From Arsukibacterium sp. MJ3 (GTDB lineage: Bacteria; Pseudomonadota; Gammaproteobacteria; Enterobacterales; Alteromonadaceae): 64,000 nucleotides of DNA. The stretch is taken from the NCBI RefSeq assembly GCF_000987765.1, contig NZ_LAHP01000006.1, forward strand, positions 124,001 through 188,000. The letters run 5' to 3'. The position numbers and the translations under genes were made by a program. The stretch's first letter is position 1. The number at the start of each line of letters is the position of its first letter. Of the stretch, positions 37,862 through 47,636 are shown one piece after another. The notes below the pieces were generated by a model, which saw only the letters and a program-made list of their open reading frames with translations, had not been told where the DNA came from and searched no databases.

Positions 37862-38800
37862 TTATTTAGCGCCTGGCTGGGCTATTTTTAAAATTTCGGT
37901 TAAACCGGCTACGGCACCACCAATATTAGCCAGTTCGGCCGGTACTATCATAGTATTATTGGTTTTAGCTAAGTTACTGAATGCTTTCACATATTGCTCT
38001 GCTACCCGCAGGCTAACGGCTTCTGAACCACCCGGGTGGCTTATGGCTTCGGCGATTTGACGAATTCCTTCAGCGGTGGCAATGGCAATTAATTCAATTT
38101 CGCGGGCGCGGCCTTCGGCTTCGTTTATTTGGCGCATCTTGTCACCTTCAGACAGGTTAATTACTTCCTGCTTCTGGCCCTCAGACACGTTAATCATAGC
38201 TTGGCGCTCACCTTCTGATTTGGCAATAGCCGCCCGCCGTTCGCGCTCGGCACGCATTTGCTGCTCTAACGCATCTTTAATGCTTAGCGGTAGTTCAATA
38301 TCTGAAATTTCATACCGCAGCACCTTAATGCCCCATGGTGACGCCGCTTCGTCTAGTGCTTTTACCACTTCTTCGTTAATTTTAGCTCGTTCTTCAAAAG
38401 TTTTATCTAAGTCAGTTTGGCCAATTACCGAGCGCATGGTGGTTTGTGCCAGTTGCGATGATGCATAGCGATAATCGTTAATACCATAACTGGCTTTATG
38501 TGGGTCAACTACCTGCAAATACAGTACGCCGTTAATGCCAACCTGAATGTTGTCGCGGGTTACACACGTTTGGCGCTCAACGTCGATAACTTCTTCTTTT
38601 AAGCTATGGGTGTATGCCACTTTATCGACAAACGGAATAAGAATATGAAAGCCTGAGTCGAGTGTGCGCGAGTATTTACCGAGACGCTCGATCACAAAAT
38701 TAGTTTTTTGTGGCACCACTCTGGCGCTTTTGACAATAGTGATTACCACCGCTAAGGCAAAGCCCAGCGTGAGTATGGTTTGAATATTCAGTTCTTCCAT
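37862..38800 (-). CDS. SPFH/stomatin-like membrane protein (QmcA/paraslipin type)
   Basis: This 312-residue protein has an N-terminal membrane helix (about 7-25) and a band-7/SPFH domain (VVPQKTNFVIERLGKYSRTLDSGFHIL through IELPLSIKDALEQQM). A long charged coiled coil with repeated SEGERQ/SEGQKQ/SEGDKM units follows, and a C-terminal oligomerisation part. QmcA-type proteins form large rings at the inner membrane and work with FtsH and other proteases. The NfeD gene just upstream is the usual partner. Confidence 0.92.
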   Translation of the reverse strand: MEELNIQTILTLGFALAVVITIVKSARVVPQKTNFVIERLGKYSRTLDSGFHILIPFVDKVAYTHSLKEEVIDVERQTCVTRDNIQVGINGVLYLQVVDPHKASYGINDYRYASSQLAQTTMRSVIGQTDLDKTFEERAKINEEVVKALDEAASPWGIKVLRYEISDIELPLSIKDALEQQMRAERERRAAIAKSEGERQAMINVSEGQKQEVINLSEGDKMRQINEAEGRAREIELIAIATAEGIRQIAEAISHPGGSEAVSLRVAEQYVKAFSNLAKTNNTMIVPAELANIGGAVAGLTEILKIAQPGAK

Positions 38801-38827
38801 CGTACGTATTCCCTTTTAAGTTAACAA

Positions 38828-39274
38828 TTATAGAGGCTGTTGTGCCGAAACGATTAAGTGAATGCCTTCATTGGTAATAACCCAGGCTACTTCTCCGGCT
38901 TTCAATGGCTCGTTAGAGCGGGCGTCCCATTGTACGCCATTAAGCACTACTCTTCCGGCGCCTTGCTGAAAATCGGCTAGCACAGTTACTCGGTTACCAA
39001 TGTCTTCACTAAGTCGGGAAGGTTGTTCATCATGGTCGGCAGTGTAACCGGTAAACCAGCGTTTAAAATGGCCACGCGCCGCCAGCAGCAGTGCCAGGCT
39101 AACTAGGCCAAAAATGAGAAATTGCACACTAGACGATTCAATCCAGCCCAGTTTTAATAATAGCCCAACGACAATAGCACCAATACCCAGAAACACAGCA
39201 ATAATACTGGTTGCCATCAGTTCTGACAAAATTAGCAACACCCCAACGATAATCCAGAGCATAGCAATACTCAT
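38828..39274 (-). CDS. NfeD-like membrane protein
   Basis: This 148-residue partner of SPFH proteins has three or four hydrophobic segments (about 5-75) and a C-terminal OB-fold (about 90-145: GNRVTVLADFQQGAGRVVLNGVQWDARS). The start at 39274 follows AGGA at eight bases, so a longer frame from 39304 is rejected. The stop lies 27 bases before the SPFH start, in one operon. NfeD and SPFH proteins are thought to act together in membrane quality control. Confidence 0.9.
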   Translation of the reverse strand: MSIAMLWIIVGVLLILSELMATSIIAVFLGIGAIVVGLLLKLGWIESSSVQFLIFGLVSLALLLAARGHFKRWFTGYTADHDEQPSRLSEDIGNRVTVLADFQQGAGRVVLNGVQWDARSNEPLKAGEVAWVITNEGIHLIVSAQQPL

Positions 39275-39463
39275 CGTTTTATCCTGTTTAAGCAAATTTG
39301 CCACAAACAGTAACTGATGTTAGTTAAAAGGGTCAATCAATATAATAATGTGCTGCATGTTTTAATTACACCAACTTAACGTTTCAAAGTGTTATAGCAA
39401 CTTGCGCCGCAGCTGGTTGCCAGTTAACGTAAGCGTTGTGGTGTGTAACAAAGCGAATAAATA

Positions 39464-40756
39464 ATGGCAGGTAAAAAAATATATCAATTATTAGTTAATG
39501 AAGAGGATGCCCGTGCTTGTCGGGATATCCCCGACAGTGCCTGCACTAAGGTACCCAAAAACTTTGTGCTGGTGCTTATTAGCCAGATATTACTTAGCCT
39601 GGGCGATGCGCTAACCAGCCCTAAAACCGTATTAACCTGGTTAATGACCGTAGTTGGTGCGCCCGCTGCCATGGTTGCCTGGTTGGTGCCCATTCGCGAG
39701 TCAGGTTCAATGTTGCCGCAGTTGGCTATTGGTGCCTGGGTGCGTCGCTATGCTATTCGTAAAACCTTTTGGATTGCTGGCAGTATTATTCAGGGCAGTT
39801 GCGTAGTGGCGATGGCCTTTGCTGTCAGCCAATGGCGTGGCGTTGCCGCCGGCTCAGCTATTATTGGCTTGCTAGTGCTGTTTAGTCTGGGCCGGGGCTT
39901 GTGTTCAGTGGCCATGAAAGATGTACAGGGTAAAACTGTCCCTAAAGGCCAGCGTGGCCAGCTTACCGGTATTGCTGGCACGGTGTCGGGGGTGTTGACC
40001 TTGTTGGTGTCGTTCTGGCTGGTAGCGCAGGAACCTGACAGCTTGTGGGTTTATCTGGTGTTATTAATCGCCGCTGGTTTGTTATGGTTTAGCGCAGCAG
40101 TAGTGTTTAGTCAGGTACAGGAGCAGCCGGGTGAAACCGCCGGTGGTGCAAACGCGCTGCAGCAGGCTTGGCAAAATGTAAGCCTGCTTAAAACAGACGC
40201 GCATTTTCGTCAGTTTGTACTTTGCCGGGCCTTGTTACTTGGCTCGGCCTTGGTCACGCCTTTTCTGGTATTGCTGGCTCAGCAACAACACAGTACCGGC
40301 CAAACGCTGGGTTGGTTTTTAGTTAGCGCCAGCCTGGCTAGCGCACTAAGTACCTTTATCTGGGGCAAGATGGCAGATCGCAGTAGCCGCAACGTTATTA
40401 TTATTGCCGCGGGTCTGGCATTGCTGGGCTGTGCTGTATTGGCATTATTACATATGCTATTGCAGCAGGTTGCGCTTATTGGTTATCTGTTATTGTTTCT
40501 GCTGCTAAGTATTGGACATGCTGGGGTGCGGGTGGGCCGCAAAACCTATTTGCTGGATATGGCATCGGGTAATAAGCGCACCGATTATGTATCGGTAAGT
40601 AACTCGCTTATTGGCGTGCTGTTATTAGTAGTAGGGGCTATTAGCAGTGCTATTGCCTGGTGGTCGCTATTAGCAGTGTTGTGGTTTTTTACCGCCACCA
40701 GTCTGGCTGGCCTGTTGTATGCGTTTAAGCTGACCGACGTATCAAAATCTGGTTAA
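39464..40756 (+). CDS. MFS transporter of unknown substrate
   Basis: This is a 430-residue membrane protein with a hydrophilic N-terminal stretch of about 30 residues (containing EEDARACRDIPDSAC) and about 12 hydrophobic segments. MFS features include GSMLPQLAIGAWVRRYAIRK and WGKMADRSSRNVII. The two cysteines in the N-terminal stretch are unusual for MFS proteins. It stands alone, convergent with the VPLPA-CTERM gene, so no substrate can be inferred. Confidence 0.78.
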   Translation: MAGKKIYQLLVNEEDARACRDIPDSACTKVPKNFVLVLISQILLSLGDALTSPKTVLTWLMTVVGAPAAMVAWLVPIRESGSMLPQLAIGAWVRRYAIRKTFWIAGSIIQGSCVVAMAFAVSQWRGVAAGSAIIGLLVLFSLGRGLCSVAMKDVQGKTVPKGQRGQLTGIAGTVSGVLTLLVSFWLVAQEPDSLWVYLVLLIAAGLLWFSAAVVFSQVQEQPGETAGGANALQQAWQNVSLLKTDAHFRQFVLCRALLLGSALVTPFLVLLAQQQHSTGQTLGWFLVSASLASALSTFIWGKMADRSSRNVIIIAAGLALLGCAVLALLHMLLQQVALIGYLLLFLLLSIGHAGVRVGRKTYLLDMASGNKRTDYVSVSNSLIGVLLLVVGAISSAIAWWSLLAVLWFFTATSLAGLLYAFKLTDVSKSG

Positions 40757-40772
40757 ACGAAAGATATACTGG

Positions 40773-40797
40773 CTGGCAAGTTAGGCTTGCTTGCCAG
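40773..40797. other. Hairpin between convergent genes
   Basis: A perfect 8-bp stem (CTGGCAAG with CTTGCCAG) encloses nine bases between the MFS and VPLPA-CTERM genes. Neither strand has a T-run after it, so its role in termination is uncertain. Confidence 0.35.
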
Positions 40798-40816
40798 TAG
40801 TATCCGGCGAAAAAAC

Positions 40817-41458
40817 TTAACGGCTAAATTTCTGGCGCAGGGTAAAGCCTAGCAGACCTAAGCTAAAAAGGACTAGCGTAGCCGGTAATGGCACCGGGGT
40901 TGGCTCGGCAACCGGCAATGCAAAAACCGCTAATCGGCTACTCGACAACCTAAAGCTGTGGCTGGTGCTGGCGCTGGTTTCAGTAAAGCCAAACCACAAC
41001 TTACCTTGGCTGAATAGGTCAGCAAAAGCAGGGAGGGTTAAGCGGTTTATCACAAAGGTTTGCTGTACTGTGCTGCGGCTTTGCAGTAAGTCAAAACGGC
41101 CAAGCGTAATACCACTGGCGTTTAACAGATTTAACTGCCAATTTTCGAGCGCACAATTACCTCGTAAGCAATTGCTGCCGTTGTTAGTGGCGGCGAAATT
41201 TAAGCTAAATTCAAGATAATCAATAGTAGCAATCTCAAATGTTGCTAACGAAAACATATCAACAAAGGGATTACAGCTACTGGCTTTTCGGATCAGCAGG
41301 TGGTCGCTGAGAATGTTACCGCAACTGGCTGCCGTTAAAGGGTTGTGCCGAAGCTGGCCATAATGATACTCGCTGATGTGAATAGGTGCAGCCAGCGTTA
41401 TAGCGCTAAACGCCATGCTACTTAGCAACACTGCGACTGTAATAAACCATTTACCCAT
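40817..41458 (-). CDS. VPLPA-CTERM (PEP-CTERM-like) sorted exported protein
   Basis: This 213-residue exported protein has a signal peptide (1-23, ending TLAAP). Its C-terminus is a sorting signal: VPLPA at about residue 190, a hydrophobic helix (TLVLFSLGLLGFTL) and a basic end (RQKFSR). This is the VPLPA-CTERM variant of the PEP-CTERM system, in which an exosortase processes the tail. Four cysteines lie in the middle part (ASCGN, SSCNP, NCLRGNCA). No exosortase gene is in the window. The function of the mature part is unknown. Confidence 0.85.
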   Translation of the reverse strand: MGKWFITVAVLLSSMAFSAITLAAPIHISEYHYGQLRHNPLTAASCGNILSDHLLIRKASSCNPFVDMFSLATFEIATIDYLEFSLNFAATNNGSNCLRGNCALENWQLNLLNASGITLGRFDLLQSRSTVQQTFVINRLTLPAFADLFSQGKLWFGFTETSASTSHSFRLSSSRLAVFALPVAEPTPVPLPATLVLFSLGLLGFTLRQKFSR

Positions 41459-41706
41459 ACAATATCCTTTTCGCGATATTAATTAATTATCATTCAGCAA
41501 TTGTTGTGCCACAAAAATTTAACAGTGCTCGTTACCGTACAGCGCGGGGTTAAGCTGTTGTTTGCTGACAGCATATGGTTACAACATAAGGCTTAATTGT
41601 AAAATTAACCGACACAATTAACTTAGCAGGCGCTGCTGAATTTGCAGAGGAGTAGCGCGCAGCAAAGTGTCTAATTTGGGCACTTTGCTGGTTGCCAGGG
41701 AAAGGT

Positions 41707-42768
41707 TTAGCGTTGGCTTAACTGTTTATCCAGCAGTAATATAAAGCTCAGAATAGTTTCACTTACCTGAAAGTAAAAATTGTCGTCTACTTTATCGGCT
41801 GTATCGCGCTCGGTGTGGTAGTCGGCATGGTCGGCTACCCCAAAATAAATAAAGGGCACCTTTTGCTGGTGAAAAACGCCATGATCAGAGCTTAGCGTCC
41901 AATCGGTAGTATTCCCTGCCCGATACCAAGGCCGGTCATGCCCAGCAACGACTTTTACCGCGCTGTGTTGTTGTAGTTGTTGCAGTAACGGGCTTAGCCA
42001 TGGCTGCTGGTAACTGCCAACGGCATATAACAGTTGGTTGGTGTCGCGGCTTAGCATATCCATATTAACGTTAAAGGCCAGCTGCTCTGGTTTAAGTAAC
42101 TGGTGTTGAAATAAGGCAACCGCGCCTTGTAGCCCGCCTTCTTCGGCGTCTAGTGCCACAAACAGCAATGGGTGCGCTGTGGGGTTGGCACTAAAATAAC
42201 GGGCCAGCTCTAGCAAAGTGGCTACGCCAGAAGCATTATCGTCGGCCCCGGCAAATAATAAATCGTTTTGAATGCCCAGGTGATCATAATGCGCCGTTAA
42301 CACTATCGGCTGTAACGCCGGGTTAAGGCCCGGTAGTAATCCTACTACATTAGCCGCGTTATCTACTGCCGCAATAGTGCCATTTTGACCCCGTAACCAG
42401 CGGCTTACTTTAAAGTGCTGCTCTACGCTAAACGGCTGGAAAAATTGATCACTACCTGCCGGCAGTAAGCCGATAGTGGCAAACTGCTCTGCCAGCCAGT
42501 TACGTGCGGTAATGCCGCCGACAGTGCCGGGCTTGCGACCCTGACGATCAGGGTGGGCCAGCCAGTTCAGGTCGGCACGCAGCTGCTGATGGTTTAAGCG
42601 CATTTGCGCTGTGGCAGGTTTTGCATTGTTAATTAGCAACGCTAGCCGGCTGCTTTCTGTTGCAGTTAACTGCTGCTGCCAGGCTGGCCAGGCCAGCGTA
42701 TAAAGTAATATAGCTGCGATAACCAGCATCGCTATGCTAGCCAGGTACAGCCTTTTAGTAATCGACAT
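41707..42768 (-). CDS. M28 family zinc aminopeptidase, membrane-anchored
   Basis: This is a peptidase of about 353 residues with an N-terminal membrane helix (about 6-28) that puts the catalytic domain in the periplasm. All five di-zinc ligand motifs of family M28 are visible: TAHYDHLG (His), GADDNASGV (Asp, bridging), DAEEGGLQG (catalytic Glu and ligand Glu), NMDML (Asp) and YHTERDT (His). The start at 42768 follows AAGGA at nine bases; a longer frame lies ten codons upstream. The 248 bases between it and the VPLPA-CTERM gene show nothing recognisable. Confidence 0.9.
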   Translation of the reverse strand: MSITKRLYLASIAMLVIAAILLYTLAWPAWQQQLTATESSRLALLINNAKPATAQMRLNHQQLRADLNWLAHPDRQGRKPGTVGGITARNWLAEQFATIGLLPAGSDQFFQPFSVEQHFKVSRWLRGQNGTIAAVDNAANVVGLLPGLNPALQPIVLTAHYDHLGIQNDLLFAGADDNASGVATLLELARYFSANPTAHPLLFVALDAEEGGLQGAVALFQHQLLKPEQLAFNVNMDMLSRDTNQLLYAVGSYQQPWLSPLLQQLQQHSAVKVVAGHDRPWYRAGNTTDWTLSSDHGVFHQQKVPFIYFGVADHADYHTERDTADKVDDNFYFQVSETILSFILLLDKQLSQR

Positions 42769-42864
42769 TGCAACATTTTCCTTACTGCTACCACGCATTG
42801 GCGCACAGCTTACCGCTGAGGTCGGGGGTAATACAACTAGATTACCGCCAATGGCCTCTGTAAT

Positions 42865-43755
42865 TTATCCTGACACTGTTGCCGGGGAAAAAGCCTGTAA
42901 TAATAGGTTTAGTTGTGGATGTAACAGTTCGCGCTGCGTAGTAATAATGTAAAAATTTTCATAAATTTGCGGCAACGTCAGGTACTTTTGCAGACGGCCG
43001 TTTTGTAATTCATCTTTTACAACTACTTCAGGCATTACTGCTAAAGCGCCGCTGTCACGTGCTAATAGCCGTAGCATGGCCATATCGTCTGCCTCGGCTA
43101 CAATATCCGGTTGCAGTTGATACTGTGCTGCCAACGCATCAAACGCGGTACGAAGGGGGCTTTGAACCGGTGGTAGCACCCAGCGCTGACGCTGATACGT
43201 CGCCAGATTAGTGCTTAGCGGCTTACCCGGCGGGCCAATAACAGCAACGGGTTGTCGCGCCAGCAGCCGGCATTGCCAGAGTTGGCTGTCGTTACCTTGT
43301 ACCGCGATATTACTTAGTGCCAGGTCCAGTTGATGCTGTGCCAGCGCGTTGAGTAAAGCCGGTTGGTTCATTGACAATAAACTGTAGCGGGCATCAGGCG
43401 TAGCCAGTAGCGGCGTAATAAAACTCTCAATAAAGTTACGCGACATGGTAGACAACGCCCCAATCCGGACAGGGCTGCGCTGTGGCTGCATACCTTGCAA
43501 CAACAACTGCTCAAGCTCTGCGCCACGGCTAAAAATATCCTCGGCGTATTTCAGGGTTTGATAACCGCTGTCAGTTAACACCAGCTTTCGCCCTTCACGC
43601 CGGAACAATTGTACCTGCATACTTTGTTCTAGCTGTTTAATTTGCGTAGATAAAGCAGACTGAGAGATATGCAGGCGATGGGCGGTTTCAGTTAGGCTGT
43701 CGCCTCTGGCAACCTGCCAGAAATAGTAAAGATGATGATAGTTTAAACGGCTCAT
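42865..43755 (-). CDS. LysR-family regulator divergent from dabBA
   Basis: This 296-residue LysR-type regulator has a helix-turn-helix at the N-terminus (YYFWQVARGDSLTETAHRLHISQSALSTQIKQLE, about 10-44) and an effector-binding domain from about residue 92 (PVRIGALSTMSRNFIESF). The N-terminal sequence is closest in style to NhaR-like members. It diverges from dabB across 99 bases, and LysR genes are often next to dab operons, so it is inferred to control inorganic-carbon uptake. Confidence 0.9.
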   Translation of the reverse strand: MSRLNYHHLYYFWQVARGDSLTETAHRLHISQSALSTQIKQLEQSMQVQLFRREGRKLVLTDSGYQTLKYAEDIFSRGAELEQLLLQGMQPQRSPVRIGALSTMSRNFIESFITPLLATPDARYSLLSMNQPALLNALAQHQLDLALSNIAVQGNDSQLWQCRLLARQPVAVIGPPGKPLSTNLATYQRQRWVLPPVQSPLRTAFDALAAQYQLQPDIVAEADDMAMLRLLARDSGALAVMPEVVVKDELQNGRLQKYLTLPQIYENFYIITTQRELLHPQLNLLLQAFSPATVSG

Positions 43756-43854
43756 AGTTCTCTTTTAGTGAATGATTACTAATTTATTATGTACTTTACT
43801 TATGGTAAGCCGCTGCGCACAATACCGCCAGTTTATTTTGGCTAAGAGTATGCA

Positions 43855-45222
43855 ATGCAAACATTATTGACGATCAATTCATTTAAGCTGGTGTTGCTGT
43901 CACTGGTGGCGTTGCTGGCAGTCGTGATCTGGCGCTACAGTGCAGTAGCACTGGCAGGTGAGAGCGATAAGCAGCGTTTTATGCGGGGGTTGGCGTTAAC
44001 ATTGGCGGCGGCGGTATTTACCATATTAAGTAACAATCTGGTACTGTTTTGGCTGGGTTGGGTTTGGATTAGCATAAGCTTGCAGCAATTGTTGCTATTT
44101 TATCCAGAGCGGCCAAGAGCCCAGCTGGCAGCACATAAAAAGGCGTTAAGCGCTCGCACGGGCGAAGTGCTACTGGCACTGGCATTTATCCTGTTATATG
44201 TTGAATTTAATACAGCAAATATCAGCGAAATGACCCAGCAAATAAGTACCCAAACCAGCCTTGGTTTATTTGGCCATATAGCTGCGGTGCTACTGGTGTT
44301 GGTGGCCTTAATTAAATGTGCTCAGCTGCCGTTGCATGGTTGGCTAATTCAGGTGGTAGAGGCGCCAACACCCGTATCGGCGTTATTGCATGCCGGTATC
44401 ATTAATCTTGGCGGTATCCTGCTACTGATGTTCTCACCGTTACTTAGCCTGAGCACCCCGGCCAGCGCTTTACTGTTGTTGACTGCGCTGTGCAGTACGG
44501 TGCTGGCGGCACTTATTATGACTACCCGCATTAGTATTAAGGTACGTCTGGCCTGGTCTACTGTGGCACAGATGGGCTTAATGCTGGTGGAAATCGCGCT
44601 CGGCCTTTATACGTTAGCACTGCTGCACCTGCTGGCGCATTCTTGTTACAAAGCGTATGCCTTTTTGCACAGCGGTAATGCGGTAAATCATTACTTGGCA
44701 GCTCAGCTGGCAGAGCAAACCGAACCGCGTTTGCAACACTGGCTGTTGGCGTTGCTGGCGGCGTCTGCTCTGGTATTACTTGCCCATCAGCTGCTGCCAT
44801 TATCCAGTTTTAGCAGTGGGGTGTTACTGGTGCTGGCCATTACCATACTATTATTGCCATCTTTGGCTCGTGCTGACAGCCGCAGGCTGCTTCGGGTGTT
44901 GCTGGCGGTGGGATATGGCTTGGGTTTGCTAGCGATGTACAGCGTAGGTAAAGCACTACTGCAAGGCGTTATGCCGATGGATGATCTGGTATCGCCAGTA
45001 GCCGATGCGTTTACCAGTCTGGCCTTTGTCGGGTTATTTATTGTTGCGGTGTTACTGCGTTATCACAGCCGGCACAGTGTGCTAAACAGGGTGTTTATCT
45101 GGTTGAATGCCGGCGGTTATCTTGACGAGTGGGCAACGCGGGTTACCCTGGAAATATGGCCCTACAACGCTACACAAACGACTAAAACGGTTAAGTTATC
45201 ACAGGTGGAGAGCGTAAAATGA
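43855..45222 (+). CDS. dabB: DabB, NuoL-like cation-conducting subunit of the inorganic-carbon pump
   Basis: This is a 455-residue membrane protein of the NuoL/MrpA (proton_antipo_M) family with about 13 hydrophobic segments. The characteristic stretch PLHGWLIQVVEAPTPVSALLHAGIINLGG lies at about residues 163-191, with the lysine of ALIKCAQLPLHGW and Glu before APTPVSALLHA matching the proton pathway of complex I subunits. Followed directly by dabA, it is the membrane half of the DAB pump, which couples cation influx to bicarbonate or CO2 accumulation. Its stop overlaps the dabA start by four bases. Confidence 0.92.
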   Translation: MQTLLTINSFKLVLLSLVALLAVVIWRYSAVALAGESDKQRFMRGLALTLAAAVFTILSNNLVLFWLGWVWISISLQQLLLFYPERPRAQLAAHKKALSARTGEVLLALAFILLYVEFNTANISEMTQQISTQTSLGLFGHIAAVLLVLVALIKCAQLPLHGWLIQVVEAPTPVSALLHAGIINLGGILLLMFSPLLSLSTPASALLLLTALCSTVLAALIMTTRISIKVRLAWSTVAQMGLMLVEIALGLYTLALLHLLAHSCYKAYAFLHSGNAVNHYLAAQLAEQTEPRLQHWLLALLAASALVLLAHQLLPLSSFSSGVLLVLAITILLLPSLARADSRRLLRVLLAVGYGLGLLAMYSVGKALLQGVMPMDDLVSPVADAFTSLAFVGLFIVAVLLRYHSRHSVLNRVFIWLNAGGYLDEWATRVTLEIWPYNATQTTKTVKLSQVESVK

Positions 45223-47636
45223 GTGCTGTCAGTATTACAGAGCCGGTAATAAGCCGCGACATTCAGCAGTTGATTATGCAGGCTGCCAGCCAAATTGCGC
45301 CCGTATGGCCACTGGATCAAATGATTGCAGTAAACCCCTGGTGGCCAAAACGCCAGCAAAGTTTTAAGTCGGTTTGTGCAGAGCAGCAGCTGCTGGCAGA
45401 TACCGCTTGCCTGATGAATGCAGACTGGTACTTAGCGCAGTGGCAAAAGCAGATCCAATTGCCGCATTTGCAGCTTGCACTGCAAGAAGCTGAATTAACC
45501 ATCAGCGCCGCTGAGGCCGTTGCGGCCTTGTCAGAGCCAAACGAGCCACACCGTTGGCAACGGCTTGGTGAACTACTGTCTATACACGCACCGGTAAAAC
45601 ATACGTTGCCCTGGACCCAACTGATATTACAGCAGTTAAGTCAGTTTTTGGCCTTGTACCATCAGTACCCTGAACGTTTTAGTGTTGAGGCGGGTATTGA
45701 GGATCATGCTTATCACTGCTGGTTAACGGTGGTGCGTCAGGATAAAGGTTTGCAAGTGCTTACCGGCACTGATCTTACCGCGTTGTTTGCCACGTTACCT
45801 TCATCACCACAACAATTAATGCAGCAGTTGCTGCCCTGGCTAGACAGTTGGTGTGCCGATGAAAGCGCCAGGCTGGCCTATTTTGAAGCCTTACTGCAAA
45901 GTATCTCTGGCTGGGCTGGCTGGCAGGCTTGGTTAGATTGGCAGCAGCAGTTACAAGGTCAGCAAAGCAATGACGCTGCCTGTCAGTTACTGTACATGTT
46001 GTTAGGCTGGGACTGGGTATTGTGGCAACACAGCCAGCGGCACAAGGCGTATAACCAATTGTTACCCGCATTACAGCAACAGAGCCAGCAATATACCGCC
46101 ATGCTGGATAATACTGAGAAACATCAAAATGTTCGTCAAGTATGGCAGCGTGCACTGGAGCTTAGTGTGCAACAGCCATTATTACAGCAATTGCAAAAGG
46201 CGGCGCAGCAACCTGGCAATGTTAGGGTCAGACCGGTGCTACAGGCGGCATTTTGTATCGATGTGCGCTCAGAGCCGATGCGCCGTGCTTTAGAGCAGCA
46301 GCACCCTGATATTCAGACCCTGGGTTTTGCCGGCTTTTTCGGCTTACTAATAGCGTATAAGGCAGCAGACAGTAAATTAAGCCGGCCCCAACTACCGGGC
46401 TTGTTTGCCCCCACGTTAGAAGTTACCCAAATACGGCCAGAAAACGCGACGTTGTCGCGCCAGCCCAAGCTTGGCTGGAAGCAAAGCTTTGATCTGGCAT
46501 CTTCCAGCCTTGGTATGGTGGAAGCGGCCGGTCCGGTGAAGTTACTTAGCCTGATCAAACGCGCCTTTATCCGCCCGGCAGCCAAACATGCCCTAAACCA
46601 GCATCTGGATAACAGCCAATGGCAATTAACCAGGCAACAGCAGCCCCTTAGTGTTAGTGAGCAAGCACAATTAGCGGCAGCAATACTGGCAGCAATGGGG
46701 CTTAGCGCTACGTTAGCGCCAGCAGTAATGTTATTTGGTCATGGTAGCGAAAGTTGTAATAATCCGCACGCGGCCGCGTTAGATTGTGGCGCCTGTGGCG
46801 GCCAAACCGGCGAAGTTAACGTAAAAGTGCTGGCGCAAATACTAAATGATCGGGCGGTACGTACCGAGCTGGCTGAGCAGCATGGCTTGGCTATCCCGAC
46901 TGATACCGTGTTTTATGGCGCAATGCATCACACTACCACCGATACCTTGCAAGTGTATCAGGCGCCGGCAGCAGCCAACTGGCTTAGTTGGTTAACCGCA
47001 GCCGGCGAGCACGCCCGGCAGCAACGAGCTACACAGTTTACTGCACCGCCGCAAGGAGCGTCAGCGTTAAGCCAGTTTTTTAAACTGCGCAGCCGTGACT
47101 GGGCGCAATTACGTCCGGAGTGGGGCCTGGCTAATAACGCCGCTTTTATCGTGGCGCCACGCGAGCTCACTAAAAAGCTCGACTTGCAGGGGCGCTGTTT
47201 TTTACACGATTACGATGTCAGTAAAGATACTGACTTCAGCTTGTTGCATACCATAATGACCGCACCTATGGTGGTAACCAACTGGATTAACCTGCAATAT
47301 TACGCTTCTGTGGTAGCGCCAGATAAATATGGCAGCGGTAATAAGTTGCTGCATAATGTGGTAGCGGGCCATATAGGTGTGTTTGAAGGCAATGGCGGCG
47401 ATTTACGCATTGGTCTGGCCTGGCAGTCGGTACATGATGGTAAACAGTTGCGGCACCAGCCGGTACGTTTAAGTGTTATTATTGCGGCCCCGCGGCAGGC
47501 AATTGCTGGCGTAATCAGCCGTTCGGCCGATGTTGCTGCGTTGGTTAATAACCAGTGGTTATGGTTGTATCAACTGGATGATGACGGCACACTGCACCAA
47601 TGGCAACACCATGGCTGGCAACCGGTTATGTTATGA
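45219..47636 (+). CDS. dabA: DabA, carbonic-anhydrase-like subunit of the inorganic-carbon pump (DUF2309)
   Basis: This 805-residue protein of the DUF2309/UPF0753 family is the cytoplasmic subunit of the DAB energy-coupled inorganic-carbon accumulator. The zinc site resembles that of beta-carbonic anhydrases: FCIDVRSE gives Cys346 and Asp348, and HGSESCNNPH...LDCGACGG gives His508 and Cys523. The 15-residue spacing between the last two ligands is that of the characterised DabA. It overlaps dabB upstream and the DUF6671 gene downstream, each by four bases. In a heterotroph it would supply bicarbonate for carboxylases in low-CO2 air. Confidence 0.93.
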   Translation: MSAVSITEPVISRDIQQLIMQAASQIAPVWPLDQMIAVNPWWPKRQQSFKSVCAEQQLLADTACLMNADWYLAQWQKQIQLPHLQLALQEAELTISAAEAVAALSEPNEPHRWQRLGELLSIHAPVKHTLPWTQLILQQLSQFLALYHQYPERFSVEAGIEDHAYHCWLTVVRQDKGLQVLTGTDLTALFATLPSSPQQLMQQLLPWLDSWCADESARLAYFEALLQSISGWAGWQAWLDWQQQLQGQQSNDAACQLLYMLLGWDWVLWQHSQRHKAYNQLLPALQQQSQQYTAMLDNTEKHQNVRQVWQRALELSVQQPLLQQLQKAAQQPGNVRVRPVLQAAFCIDVRSEPMRRALEQQHPDIQTLGFAGFFGLLIAYKAADSKLSRPQLPGLFAPTLEVTQIRPENATLSRQPKLGWKQSFDLASSSLGMVEAAGPVKLLSLIKRAFIRPAAKHALNQHLDNSQWQLTRQQQPLSVSEQAQLAAAILAAMGLSATLAPAVMLFGHGSESCNNPHAAALDCGACGGQTGEVNVKVLAQILNDRAVRTELAEQHGLAIPTDTVFYGAMHHTTTDTLQVYQAPAAANWLSWLTAAGEHARQQRATQFTAPPQGASALSQFFKLRSRDWAQLRPEWGLANNAAFIVAPRELTKKLDLQGRCFLHDYDVSKDTDFSLLHTIMTAPMVVTNWINLQYYASVVAPDKYGSGNKLLHNVVAGHIGVFEGNGGDLRIGLAWQSVHDGKQLRHQPVRLSVIIAAPRQAIAGVISRSADVAALVNNQWLWLYQLDDDGTLHQWQHHGWQPVML

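Noticed and set aside
46220-46235. GTTAGGGTCAG inside dabA resembling the repeat arm at 37530
   Set aside because: Only about ten bases match, and they are in an intact, conserved coding region, so this is coincidence.
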